A stretch of 64,000 nt of DNA from CAVUFH01 sp963740835. Its GTDB lineage: Bacteria; Actinomycetota; Acidimicrobiia; IMCC26256; PALSA-610. How positions within the stretch are numbered: position 1 is the stretch's first letter; each line of letters opens with the position of its first letter. The position numbers and the translations under genes were made by a program. A model generated the notes under the pieces. It was given only the letters and a program-made list of their open reading frames with translations, was not told the DNA's origin and made no database searches. Of this stretch, positions 9,885 through 18,155 are shown piece by piece. The stretch spans positions 62,001-126,000 of the forward strand of contig CAVUFH010000003.1 of the NCBI GenBank assembly GCA_963740835.1, written 5' to 3'.

Positions 9885-10657
9885 AAGTGCTGACCGTTTA
9901 CGCGCACAACGACCCACACTCGTTCTGCCACGGCGCCCTCGAACGCTTCACTAGTGGGCTCGCCGATGCCGGCCACACCAACGAGGTCGTGGACCTCTAC
10001 GCCATCAAGTTCGATCCCGTATTCCGCGACCGCGACAGCGCCAGCTACACCAGCGGCGAGGTGCCCACCGACATTCTCGACCTCATGGACCCCGAGCAGC
10101 GCGTGCTGAGGTCGTGCCGCGGGCCACTACAACGTTTCCTGGCAGCACGAGCGATCCGCGGCAAATCGCCCTCGGAGATCGCGGCGATGATCCGCAGCCG
10201 CATGCCCAAGGACGTGCTCGCCCAGCAGAAGAAGGTTGCGGCCGCCGATGCTCTCGCCTTCATCGCGCCCGTGCACTTCTGCAGCTTCCCGTCGATCCTC
10301 AAAGGATGGATCGACCGCGTGTTCACCCTCGACTTCGCCTTCGGTCTCACCTCGGAAGGCTGGCACGGCGACATCAACGGAAGGATCCCGCTGCTGCACC
10401 ATCAGCGCGCCCTGATCATGACCTCGACGATCTTCGACAAACACGCCTACGACGACGGCATCCGCGCCGCGATCGGCAAAGTCATCGACGACTGGGGGTT
10501 CCGCTACCCCGGCATCGAAGACGTCGAACACGTCTACTTCTACGCCGTAACCGCGGCTTCACCCGAGACCATCAACGCCTACCTCGACCAGGCCTACCAA
10601 CTCGGCAAAGACTTCGGCGTGCCCCGAGCCGCGCGAGCAGCACTCGCAACCAACTAG
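9881..10657 (+). CDS. NAD(P)H oxidoreductase, flavodoxin-like fold (NQO1/MdaB family)
   Basis: 258-residue flavoprotein. The N-terminal strand-loop VLTVYAHNDPHSFCHGAL is the flavin phosphate-binding site of the NAD(P)H:quinone reductase family. The central motif FIAPVHFCSFPSILKGWID and the FAFGLTSEGWHG loop are diagnostic. It would reduce quinones or azo/metal-type substrates using FMN or FAD. Its place between a small membrane protein and a DUF2703 protein, opposite arsA, suggests a redox step in metalloid handling; that is inference. Confidence 0.85.
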   Translation: MKVLTVYAHNDPHSFCHGALERFTSGLADAGHTNEVVDLYAIKFDPVFRDRDSASYTSGEVPTDILDLMDPEQRVLRSCRGPLQRFLAARAIRGKSPSEIAAMIRSRMPKDVLAQQKKVAAADALAFIAPVHFCSFPSILKGWIDRVFTLDFAFGLTSEGWHGDINGRIPLLHHQRALIMTSTIFDKHAYDDGIRAAIGKVIDDWGFRYPGIEDVEHVYFYAVTAASPETINAYLDQAYQLGKDFGVPRAARAALATN

Positions 10658-10669
10658 GTGAGCGGAGCG

Positions 10670-11083
10670 ATGAGAACGTTACCGATCGTCTGGCAAAGGC
10701 TCGTGAGCGGAGGCAAGACCTGCGACCGCTGCGCCGCCACACAGCACGAGGTCGACGACGCCGTGCGCACCCTCGAACAGGTCCTGCGCCCTCTCGACAT
10801 CGAACCACACCTCGAGATCCGCGAACTCGACGAACGCTCGTTCAAACAGGAACCCTCCGCGTCGAACCGCATATGGATCCTGAACAAGCCGATGGAAGAA
10901 TGGCTCGACGGCGCAGTCGGAAGCAGCCGCTGCTGCTCAGTGTGTGGCGACTCCGAGTGCCGAACGATTGAGATCAGCGGCACCACGTTCGAAGCCATAC
11001 CCGAACGGCTCATCTTGAAAGCAGCGCTCCTCGCAGCGTCCGAACTTCTCGACGACGCGCCGGACCCGAGCCCAAGCACATGA
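10670..11083 (+). CDS. DUF2703-domain cytoplasmic protein
   Basis: Shows the DUF2703 pattern: GGKTCDRCAATQHEV near the N-terminus, then SNRIWILNKPMEEWLDG and a second cysteine cluster SSRCCSVCGDSECRTIE. The paired CxxC-type sites suggest metal or metalloid binding. An ATG at 10670 is taken as start; a GTG at 10658 directly follows the oxidoreductase stop. Family members are known from metal- and arsenic-related neighbourhoods, which fits arsA next door. The biochemical role is unknown. Confidence 0.7.
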   Translation: MRTLPIVWQRLVSGGKTCDRCAATQHEVDDAVRTLEQVLRPLDIEPHLEIRELDERSFKQEPSASNRIWILNKPMEEWLDGAVGSSRCCSVCGDSECRTIEISGTTFEAIPERLILKAALLAASELLDDAPDPSPST

Positions 11084-11507
11084 GAAGAGCACCAGACGCG
11101 CTTGTCGCCGTCGGCGAGTCACGCGTGTGATCCCACCACGCCCCATCCGCGGTCGCCGTCCTGCTACGTGTCAGACGTAGAAGCCACGCGCTCGCGCGAC
11201 GACGGCCCACGCGCTGACCTGCAGACACACGACCCGGCATTCACGCGGGTGACCATCGTTGCTCATCATCTCGCGGACCGTTCGCGGACCGAGAGACCGA
11301 GCCGCCCGCGGACCACGCCGCCCTCGCGCGTCGACGACACACCTTTCACACGGCGCAACCGACCCCTTCGCCCGGGTACGAGCCGCGGACCTCTACGCAT
11401 TCAACGTAGAAGTCATGCGCACCGACAGAGTCCGCGGACTTTCGCGGACTACAAGACGCTCGCTCTGGTCGCTTTGGCGACTGCACCACCGCTGACCTGG
11501 GCTCTTA
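11084..11507. repeat. Non-coding block with two tRNA-anticodon-arm-like hairpins and GCGGAC direct repeats
   Basis: No gene is supported. Two short stem-loops share the form CTACG-N7-CGTAG-AAG: 11164-11183 (loop TGTCAGA) and 11393-11412 (loop CATTCAA). The same stem and 3' AAG occur in the tRNA-Ala(CGC) at 61662-61734. The second copy extends to CAACGTAGAAGTC, a 13-bp exact match to the tRNA, on the opposite strand to the att copy that follows. GCGGAC(C/T) occurs six times in one orientation (11273, 11284, 11308, 11385, 11434, 11444). Neither hairpin belongs to a complete tRNA. The block abuts the att repeat at 11508. Confidence 0.6.
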
Positions 11508-11551
11508 CGTGGAGGTGAGCGGACTCGAACCGCCGACTTCTACGTTGCGAA
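11508..11551 (-). repeat. Left attachment-site-like copy of the tRNA-Ala 3' half
   Basis: 44 bp identical, in the same orientation, to 61660-61703. That interval spans the 3' end, T-arm, variable loop and the anticodon loop of tRNA-Ala(CGC). Identity stops abruptly inside the anticodon arm: the 5' half of the tRNA is absent here, and the next bases are AGAAG. A tRNA 3' segment from the anticodon loop onward duplicated in direct orientation is the standard footprint of tyrosine-recombinase integration into a tRNA gene. Confidence 0.8.
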
Positions 11552-11571
11552 AGAAGAATCACGTAACGAGG

Positions 11572-11651
11572 CGCCGCGTGGTGCCGCGAAATGCCAGGCG
11601 GCTGCCGCACGCGCCACCAGATGCCACCTCATGCCGCGAGGGACGCGCGCC
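11572..11651 (+). repeat. 10-bp-phased TGCC array A; also one copy of a 79-bp repeat
   Basis: (T/C)GCC occurs at 11572, 11582, 11592, 11603, 11612, 11622 and 11632, almost exactly one helical turn apart. The interval 11573-11651 is also about 81% identical over 79 bp, with equal length, to 14904-14982; the two share GCCGCGTGGTGCCGCGAA and AGGGACGCGCGCC exactly. It starts 20 bp inside the left att repeat. Regular phasing suggests a multimeric DNA-binding protein such as an integrase arm-site binder. Confidence 0.65.
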
Positions 11652-12060
11652 ATAGACGCGCCATGACACGCGTGTCAGCTCGCGCTCGGATCGCGAACGC
11701 GGCCCTGCGATGCGGCGCCCGCCACAAGGACGTCTTCGGGTCGACAGTCCGCAGAGCGTTGGCGTTCGCGCCTTGCCTTGCAGCATCCAGCACCGCGGCG
11801 ATAGCTGCGTGATCGTCGTAGTCGCGTGAGCGGACGATTTCACCGTCGTGGACCCGAAGGATCTGCACGTTGGAGACCCTGACGGTCTCATCGGTGGGCA
11901 CCACGCGCCCGTCGTAGTCGTACTCGGCGATCACAATCTCGTTGTCCCTCGTTTCGCAGACCATGAGGTTGTCAATTCGCAGTTCGAGCGGCATGGTTGT
12001 GGCGCGTTCGAAATGCGCCCGCAGCGCGGCGCGACCCTCGATCCGGCCCAGACCGTGAGG
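11629..12060 (-). pseudogene. SnoaL/NTF2-like protein remnant
   Basis: The fold signature of SnoaL-like polyketide-cyclase/isomerase relatives is visible: GRIEGRAALRAHFERATTM, then NLMVCETRDNEIVIAEYDY, and VSNVQILRVHDGEIVRSRDY with a DHAAIAAVLD ending. The N-terminal helices and the expected start are absent or in another frame, and the frame runs on into the repeat array at its 3' end instead of stopping at a normal position. Probably truncated by insertion of the array. Confidence 0.5.
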
Positions 12061-12328
12061 CAGGCGTCGACAGCAGGTTGTCGGTGCCCCCGGTGCGGAC
12101 CGAACAACTGCGATGCCGCCGTCGCGGTTCGTGATGCCAATGGTGCTCCGAACCCGGCGGTCGACGGCGTCGACGTCGACTGGCAGCTTCCCGTCATGCG
12201 CGCAAGGTCGGACGATGGAACGGGCGACGCCGAAACCGTTCCCGCTGCACCGCGATTTGTCCGGTCACGGCACCGCGCGATCGTCGCACGACGCAGTCGG
12301 CGGCATCGATATGCGCGAGGCGCTGTTG

Positions 12329-13018
12329 TCAGCGCGCCGCCGCACGTACGAACTCGGCAACCGGACTCAAGCGCAACGCGTTGGGCATGCGGCGCGTCAA
12401 CGGGGTCGGTCCTTCGAACTCCAGTCGACCGGCCTTCAGCGCGTCCTTTACGGGCAGTCGCCCGAGCCATACCTGATGCAGGGTGGCGAGATCCGACGTG
12501 ATGGTCACATCGACTTCGAAGCCGGGTTCGGTGAGGCACACCGACGGCACGCCCTGTTCGATCACGATCCAGTACAACCTCGGGTCGTCGGTGAAGCGGA
12601 TGTGCAGCACGTGGCGCCGGCCGAGGAACAGCGACGTGTCGAGGCGTTTGTGTATCCACCAGACGAGAACGTCCGGGTCCAGTTCGTCAGGGTCGGGATC
12701 GCCGAAGGTCCACTGCGCGCCCCACTCGCCGATACCGAAAACGATCGGCTCGAGCTGACGGCCCGCGTCCGTGAGCAGGTACTCATTGCCCAACCGTTCG
12801 ACGAGCCCGGCGCGCTCGAACTGCCGTAGGCGCTTCGTCAGCAGACTCCGAGAGAGTCCGGGCAGCCCGCGGCACAGGTCGTTGAACCGCGTCGTGCCGA
12901 CGAGCATGTCGCGCAGGATCAACAGCGACCATCGTTCTCCGAGCACGTCGAGCGCCCGCGCGATCGGGCAGTACTGCCCGTAGCCGCTCTCTCGCCCGAT
13001 CGCATTGGCGTCGCTCAT
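12329..13018 (-). CDS. HxlR-family transcriptional regulator with C-terminal SCP2-like domain
   Basis: The N-terminal winged helix of the HxlR type is clear: CPIARALDVLGERWSLLILRD, then GLSRSLLTKRLRQFERAGLV. The C-terminal 110 residues (LRFTDD..VDVTITSDLATLHQVWLG) look like an SCP2/sterol-carrier fold, a combination known in actinobacterial HxlR proteins and likely ligand-binding. ATG 13018 is chosen; an upstream ATG at 13048 would overlap the putative operator. Divergent from an acyl-CoA dehydrogenase with 88 bp between starts, so it most likely controls that gene and itself. Confidence 0.85.
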   Translation of the reverse strand: MSDANAIGRESGYGQYCPIARALDVLGERWSLLILRDMLVGTTRFNDLCRGLPGLSRSLLTKRLRQFERAGLVERLGNEYLLTDAGRQLEPIVFGIGEWGAQWTFGDPDPDELDPDVLVWWIHKRLDTSLFLGRRHVLHIRFTDDPRLYWIVIEQGVPSVCLTEPGFEVDVTITSDLATLHQVWLGRLPVKDALKAGRLEFEGPTPLTRRMPNALRLSPVAEFVRAAAR

Positions 13019-13054
13019 GCCCTGGATTATGAGGTCCATTCTCTGCACCGGGGA

Positions 13055-13078
13055 AGTCCATTTGTTGGACTATTGGAC
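13055..13078. promoter_or_regulatory. Candidate HxlR operator in divergent promoter
   Basis: AGTCCA-N5-TGGACT is a perfect 6-bp inverted repeat (13055-13071), followed by another TTGGAC (13073-13078). A GTCCA half-site also occurs at 13035. It lies between the HxlR and acyl-CoA dehydrogenase starts, where HxlR proteins usually bind. Confidence 0.5.
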
Positions 13079-13106
13079 CCGCATGCGCCTCCGTACCTTC
13101 GATCGC

Positions 13107-14273
13107 ATGACACCGACAGCCATTCACCCCGCCCGGATCGACACCGCAACCGACACCGACATCGTCATCGCCTGGGCCGAGGTCGCACGCGACATCGGCA
13201 GTGAACTGCATGCCGAAGCGGCCGCTCGCGACCGCAGCGGAGAGATCTCCGTCGATGCCTTCGAGACCCTGCGGGCCAGTGGCATCACGAGCGCCCTCGT
13301 GCCGCGCGAGTTCGGGGGCGGCGGCGCGACCCATGCCGAGATGGGGCAAGTCCTGCGCGAACTCGGCCGCCGTGACCCGGCGACCGCGGTCACGCTGTCC
13401 ATGCACTCGCATCTGCTCGCCGCGCAGGTGTGGCGTCACCACCACGGCATGGACGCCACGGCGGTGTTCCGCAAGGTGGTCGACGACCACGCCGTGCTCG
13501 TCAGTACCGGCGCTTCCGATTGGGTCGGCGCCAACGGCACCGCACGGCGCGTCGACGGCGGGTTCCGCGTCAGCGCGCGCAAGGGTCCGGCCAGCGGCTG
13601 CGAGGTCGGCGACGTGCTCGTCACCAGCATCCGCAGGGACGACGCGCCGGACGGCCCGCAGGTCATCCACTGTTCGATCCCGATGCACGCCGATGGCGTC
13701 ACCATCGAACGTACGTGGGACACGCTCGGCATGCGCGCCACCGGCTCGCACACTGTCGTGCTCGACGACGTCTTCGTGCCCGACGCCGCGATCGCGCTCA
13801 CCCGTCCTGCCGACACGTGGCACCCGGTGTGGAACACCGTCCTCGGTGCCGCCTTGCCGCTCATCGTGAGCGCTTACCTCGGCGTCGCCGACGCCGCGGT
13901 CGACGCCGCACGCGCTGCCGTCGCGGGTCGCACAGAACCGCACGTCACCCAGCTCCTGGGCGAGATGCTCAACGCGCACACCACCGCGGCCGACGTCATC
14001 AGCATGATGTTCGTCGACGCCGACGACCTGCGCTTCGACAATAGCGACGAGTTCGCCGGCCACGCGCTCAGCCGCAAGACCGTCGCGACCGACGCCATGA
14101 TCGAGACCGTACGTCTCGCACTCGAAGTCACCGGCGGGTTCGGCTACACGCGCAACTCCGACATCGAACGCCTGTACCGCGACATCCACGGCTGCCTGTT
14201 CCACCCGCTCCCGCGGGCCAAGCAGACGCAGTTCACGGGGCGCGTCGCACAAGGGCTTCCGCCGGTCGGTTGA
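13107..14273 (+). CDS. Acyl-CoA dehydrogenase-family flavoprotein
   Basis: About 388 residues with the three-part ACAD fold: N-terminal helices with ALVPREFGGGGATHAEM, a middle beta domain with WDTLGMRATGSHTVVLDDVF, and C-terminal helices with GGFGYTRNSDIERLYRDIHG. The C-terminal LFHPLPRAKQTQF lacks the usual YEGT region that supplies the catalytic glutamate, so this may be a flavin monooxygenase-type (DszC/SfnB-like) member, not a true dehydrogenase. ATG 13107 is taken as start; ATG 13083 is also in frame. Probably under HxlR control. Confidence 0.82.
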   Translation: MTPTAIHPARIDTATDTDIVIAWAEVARDIGSELHAEAAARDRSGEISVDAFETLRASGITSALVPREFGGGGATHAEMGQVLRELGRRDPATAVTLSMHSHLLAAQVWRHHHGMDATAVFRKVVDDHAVLVSTGASDWVGANGTARRVDGGFRVSARKGPASGCEVGDVLVTSIRRDDAPDGPQVIHCSIPMHADGVTIERTWDTLGMRATGSHTVVLDDVFVPDAAIALTRPADTWHPVWNTVLGAALPLIVSAYLGVADAAVDAARAAVAGRTEPHVTQLLGEMLNAHTTAADVISMMFVDADDLRFDNSDEFAGHALSRKTVATDAMIETVRLALEVTGGFGYTRNSDIERLYRDIHGCLFHPLPRAKQTQFTGRVAQGLPPVG

Positions 14274-14578
14274 GCGGACGGCGTCGTCCAGGACAGGACC
14301 TGCGTTTCTCGATCAGCCGCCTGGCGCAGCCTTTACCGGCTCAGTGGGCTCGCTCGGTTCACCGCGCGCGCTCAGGCCGCGAAACCGGTTCGACCGGCTT
14401 GCAGAGTTCCAAGACGGCAGAAGCGGAATGTGTCCGTCAGGCACCGGGCTCGAGCATTGGCGTGTGCGCTCTTCGCGACCGAGTCGCGCCAGCGACGCGA
14501 GGACCCGCTGACGCCTTCGCCGCGAAGGTCGAGAACGTCGCATTCGACGAGTGCACGTTCCGAATCGATTGCCGGCGA
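14274..14578. other. Stretch without a supported gene
   Basis: About 305 bp after the acyl-CoA dehydrogenase. I see no domain-bearing frame and no clear repeat; probably debris linked to the gene fragment and 79-bp repeat that follow. Confidence 0.4.
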
Positions 14579-14842
14579 TCAGCTGGCAGCTCGCTCGACG
14601 TTCCGTATGAGCACGGCCAACATGCGCGCCTTCATGATCCTGACCACCGGGATGTAGAGCCAGTAGAAGACGAAGCCACCGAGCCATCGTGGTCGGATGA
14701 CCTGGTAGCCGCCGCTGACCAGGCGTGTACTTCCATCTGGCTGTTCGTTGAGCAGGAATCCCCAGAGTCCTTGCACATAGGCCGATGGCCGCGGCAGCTT
14801 CGGATCCAGGTTGCGACCTCGCAGATCGGTCAGCCCCCGCAA
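14579..14842 (-). pseudogene. C-terminal fragment of an SRPBCC-family protein
   Basis: The last 65 residues read GLWGFLLNEQPDGSTRLVSG, then GGFVFYWLYIPVVRIMKARM and LIRNVER. This is the closing strand and long C-terminal helix of a START/SRPBCC lipid-binding fold. The preceding beta strands are missing, and the upstream end approaches the 79-bp repeat at 14904. A truncated gene at a rearrangement junction. Confidence 0.5.
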
Positions 14843-14903
14843 TCCAGGAAGCGGTTCGGCTCGAGAGAGCCACCTCCCACGCGTCCACGGGCCCAGCCGC
14901 GGT

Positions 14904-14982
14904 GCCGCGTGGTGCCGCGAAGCAACAGGTCGTTGCCGCGCACGCCACCAGGTGCCGCCTTCTGCGGCCAGGGACGCGCGCC
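14904..14982 (+). repeat. Second copy of the 79-bp repeat / TGCC array B
   Basis: Same length and orientation as 11573-11651 with about 15 mismatches. TGCC boxes at 14903, 14913, 14934 and 14953 (plus CGCC at 14943) keep the 10-bp spacing. Together the copies flank a 3.3-kb block with a SnoaL remnant, HxlR/ACAD and an SRPBCC fragment, which could have moved as a unit. Confidence 0.6.
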
Positions 14983-15028
14983 GTAGCGTGTGACGTGGTC
15001 ACGTCGTGTCGGCCGGCGCGCGGGTGCG

Positions 15029-16010
15029 TCACTCGACCGAGATCCAAATTGAACCCGCGAGCGCGACGACGACTGTCGGGCCCTGGTCCCGCCGGTGTTC
15101 GATCAGTTCAAAGGTTCGGCTCACCCGGTTGGTGGCGGGGTCGACACGCACAACGCCCGTTTCGGTCGTGACCCACACGTGTCCGGCGCCGAAGCCGACA
15201 CCACGCGCCGCGCCGTCGAGCGGGATCTTCGCGAGTGGCCCACCCGTGTCGGGGCGGAGGCGCCAGAGCTCGCGGTCGGATTGATGTCCGACCCAGACGG
15301 AGCCGTCGCCGACGGCGATGCCCCATGGCTGATCTCCGACGGGGACGTCGACGACAGCCTCCGTGGTCGTGTCGACGCGCAGTAAACGGCCATCGTGACT
15401 CTGCGCCGTGACGATCCAGAGGAAGCGCTCGCCCGATACGGGAGGAAGTGGATTCGGTCCGATCGGCAGACGCTGCAGGGCGCGGCCGTTGGCCGGATCG
15501 ATGCGCCACAGTTCTTGAGGTGCAACGCTGTTGCCGAGCATCGGAACGGTGAGCCACAACGCGTCGGCGCCGACCGCGAGGAAGCCGGCGTCGCGCCGTC
15601 GGAAGATCGGCTGGTCGGCGAGCTGCAAGGTCGCGAGTTCTGCACCTGTGGTGCCGTCGATCCGGCTCAGGGTTCTCTCGTCGCGCGCAACCCACACGTC
15701 GGTGCCATCCGATGCGATGCCCACGGCGTCGCCGAGATGCACTGTCGTCGCGCGATTGCCCTTCGGATCGATGCGCGAGAGCGTTCCGTCGTCGAGATTC
15801 AGTGTCCATATCCGTCGCTGACGCCACCACCATGAGGAGGGGATCGGGCCCGACGGGGACCACCGCCTGTAATGCGCCGGTGTCGGGATCGAGGCGGACG
15901 ACGGAGTCGTGCGCGGCTCGCAACTCGTTCGGCGAGTGGTGCGGGGCCGAGCACCCGGCGAGCGCGAGGACGGCGCACGCACACGCTGTGATCATGGTCC
16001 GACGCATCAT
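15029..16010 (-). CDS. Beta-propeller lipoprotein (virginiamycin-lyase/YncE-like), frameshifted
   Basis: Lipoprotein signal MITACACAVLALAGCS with cleavage before cysteine, then propeller blades each with a W-V/L-x-N/D pattern: DGTDVWVARDERTLSRIDGT, LWRIDPANGRALQRLPIG, DGSVWVGHQSDRELWRLRPD. The frame changes near 15830 after GPDPLLMVVAS. Such propellers outside the membrane bind small molecules or peptidoglycan; a lytic function cannot be assigned. Last gene of the ECF sigma operon, about 50 bp downstream of a second propeller lipoprotein. Confidence 0.72.
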
Positions 16011-16062
16011 GGCTCGTGATCTGTTGCGGCGATGCCACGGCCGATCGGCGTTGGTCCGAGTG

Positions 16063-17535
16063 TCACAGCTTCGGGGGACAGGGCTGGTCGAGGGTCGCGA
16101 CCAGTGCACACCAGGATTCGGCGGTGACGACCCATGTGTTCTGTCGATGGTGCAGACCGAGTTCCAACCCCTCGATCGACACCAGGCCCTGTGAGAGGTA
16201 GTCGAACGTCACCGCCGCTTCCTCGCCGACGATCGAAACGGCACGCACGGCGATGGAGCCGGCCGGGCCCGCGACCTCGTCGATCTGTTCGAGCGTTGTC
16301 CCGATGACCTCGGGGTGATCGATGAGCGCGCGCCGCGCTTCGAGCGGTTCACCGAACGTGGCGAAGGCTTGGAAGACGGCGGCGACGGCGCGCTCGTCGT
16401 CGCTGAATCGCGTCGATGTAGGTGTCGACGTTTGCGCGTCGGTCGTCGGCAGGAGATGTGCAGCCGGTGTCGCGGTGCCGTCTGCGAAGTGTGCGACGTC
16501 GACGCGCACGACCGAGTTTGCCGAAGGACGCGAGACCCAGAGCGCGTCGCCGACGAAGACCTGACCGGCGAAGTCGCCGAAGCGTCGCTGCGCGTCGACC
16601 GCGTTGGTCACCGGGTCGATGCGGTGCAGCACCGCTCCCGAGGGACCGTCGCTCACGACCCAGATCGCGCCGGCACCGGCACACGTTCCGACGACGCGCT
16701 CCGCGAGGCCGTCGCCTCGCGCGGCCTCGACGTCAATCGTCGCGTCGATCACGCCGGTGTCGAGCGCGAGGCGGGAGACCGACCCTGCGGCGGTGTTGGC
16801 GACCCAGAGCGCGCCCGATCCGACGGCCATCGGACCGGCGCCGGCACCGGTCGCGATGGTCCAGAGGAGCTCTCCTGTCTCCGGATCGAGTCGTGAGACC
16901 GATCCGATGTCCGGCATCGACACGTACACACGATCCTCGAGCGGCTCCGTGCTCCCGGGATCGCCGGGGAGCGCGATGTCGCGTTGCGTCGCACCCGTGG
17001 TCGCGTCGAGTTGCGAGGTGTGATCGAGCCACTGGACCCACACGCTGTCGGACGGCGTGACCGTGCCGATCGAATGATCGGTGGGAAGCTCGAGTGAGAG
17101 CGTTGTCATCAGTGTGTCGGGATCCACGCGGAGCAGGAGGGTTCGGTTGCCGGTTCCGATCGCCCAGATCGCCCCCGCCGCGAAAGCGAACAGCGGCGGT
17201 CCGTTGCTCGACGGTGTCAGGCCGAGGTCGACGTGTTCGGCAACGCGTCGCCGCGTGTCGATGCGCACCAACGTCGCGGGTCCGGCGACACCCCAGAGGT
17301 ACCCACCACCGGCGCGCAGCGTTGTGACGGGCGCACCCACCGACAGCTCGGTCGATGGCAGCAGCGGCAAGGCCGGCAACTCGGACGCGGGCGCGACTGC
17401 CGCCGGCGGCGCCGCGTCATCGGGCGCGCCCGGCGCAGTTGCGTCGCCGTCGCTACACGCCGATGTGGCGGCGATGAGTGCGCCCAGCGTGACGACGGCG
17501 CGCCGGAGGCGTCGGGACTTCCAGCGTGCGTTCAT
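16063..17535 (-). CDS. Propeller lipoprotein with C-terminal NTF2-like domain
   Basis: Signal sequence ending LIAATSAC (lipobox), a low-complexity Ala/Pro linker, then about six propeller blades (GGGYLWGVAGPATLVRID, GSGALWVANTAAGSVSRLAL, VVGDALWVSRPSANSVVRVD). Residues 365-490 resemble the NTF2-like tail seen in secreted actinobacterial antigens (DERAVAAVFQAFATFGEPLE...VTFDYLSQG). The start at 17535 is fixed by an ATGA overlap with the anti-sigma-like gene. Probably a surface sensor or binding protein of the sigma regulon. Confidence 0.75.
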   Translation of the reverse strand: MNARWKSRRLRRAVVTLGALIAATSACSDGDATAPGAPDDAAPPAAVAPASELPALPLLPSTELSVGAPVTTLRAGGGYLWGVAGPATLVRIDTRRRVAEHVDLGLTPSSNGPPLFAFAAGAIWAIGTGNRTLLLRVDPDTLMTTLSLELPTDHSIGTVTPSDSVWVQWLDHTSQLDATTGATQRDIALPGDPGSTEPLEDRVYVSMPDIGSVSRLDPETGELLWTIATGAGAGPMAVGSGALWVANTAAGSVSRLALDTGVIDATIDVEAARGDGLAERVVGTCAGAGAIWVVSDGPSGAVLHRIDPVTNAVDAQRRFGDFAGQVFVGDALWVSRPSANSVVRVDVAHFADGTATPAAHLLPTTDAQTSTPTSTRFSDDERAVAAVFQAFATFGEPLEARRALIDHPEVIGTTLEQIDEVAGPAGSIAVRAVSIVGEEAAVTFDYLSQGLVSIEGLELGLHHRQNTWVVTAESWCALVATLDQPCPPKL

Positions 17536-18155
17536 TGGTTGGTGAGCAACTGTGGTGCGGCGCTGCACGTCGTCGCGCCGGCTTCGGCCAGCGTGTGCCC
17601 TGCGGACGCGATGTTCAGGTCGATGCCGCTCACGAGGCCGAGCGCGGCCTCATCGGTGCGTTCGGAGAGGTCGAGGGCATATCGCTGGGCGCGCTCCAAC
17701 TGTGCGATCGCGTTCGCGAGAGCGGTTCGGGCCGTCGCATCCAGCCCGGCGTTGTCGATCGCGCGCAACCTGGTGATCTGGGCGTCAAGCGCGTCGGTCG
17801 CGAGCCCGGCGGCCTGTCGTCGGGCGGTGATCTCGCCCAGATCCGAAGCCGTCGGAAAGTCGGAGGCGAAGCGCGCGCAGGCGTTGTCGATCCGTTCGAT
17901 CGCGCCCGAATCCGTCGCGTGAACCGCCGGCTGATCCGAGTCGGAGGTCAGGGAAACCCACCATGTGATCGCGACCACGACCAGTACCGCTGCGGCGAGC
18001 GCGAGGATCCCGCGACTTGCGTTCCGGCGGGGCTCGGTATCGGTGAGCTCTGCCGGTTCGTCCAAGTCGTCGAGGACGCGTGCGAGCAGGTAGTCGGGAG
18101 CGACACAATCCGAGGTCAGTGCGTCGAACGCAGCCCGCAATCGGTTCTCGATCAT
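17532..18155 (-). CDS. Single-pass membrane protein, probable anti-sigma factor
   Basis: 207 residues: a short cytoplasmic N-terminus (LRAAFDALTSDCVAPDYLLA), one membrane helix (ILALAAAVLVVVAITWWV) and a helical extracytoplasmic domain. It overlaps the sigma factor by ATGA (18152-18155), the usual arrangement of a membrane anti-sigma factor. No zinc-finger or RskA domain is recognisable, so the call rests on position and topology. Confidence 0.65.
   Translation of the reverse strand: MIENRLRAAFDALTSDCVAPDYLLARVLDDLDEPAELTDTEPRRNASRGILALAAAVLVVVAITWWVSLTSDSDQPAVHATDSGAIERIDNACARFASDFPTASDLGEITARRQAAGLATDALDAQITRLRAIDNAGLDATARTALANAIAQLERAQRYALDLSERTDEAALGLVSGIDLNIASAGHTLAEAGATTCSAAPQLLTNQ

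Noticed and set aside
11161..11412. Two tRNA genes on the plus strand
   Set aside because: Only the anticodon stem is kept; there is no T-arm GTTC, D-arm or acceptor pairing around them, and position 33 is not T.
11508..11551. A functional tRNA-Ala at the left repeat
   Set aside because: Only the 3' half is present; the acceptor 5' strand, D-arm and half of the anticodon stem are missing.
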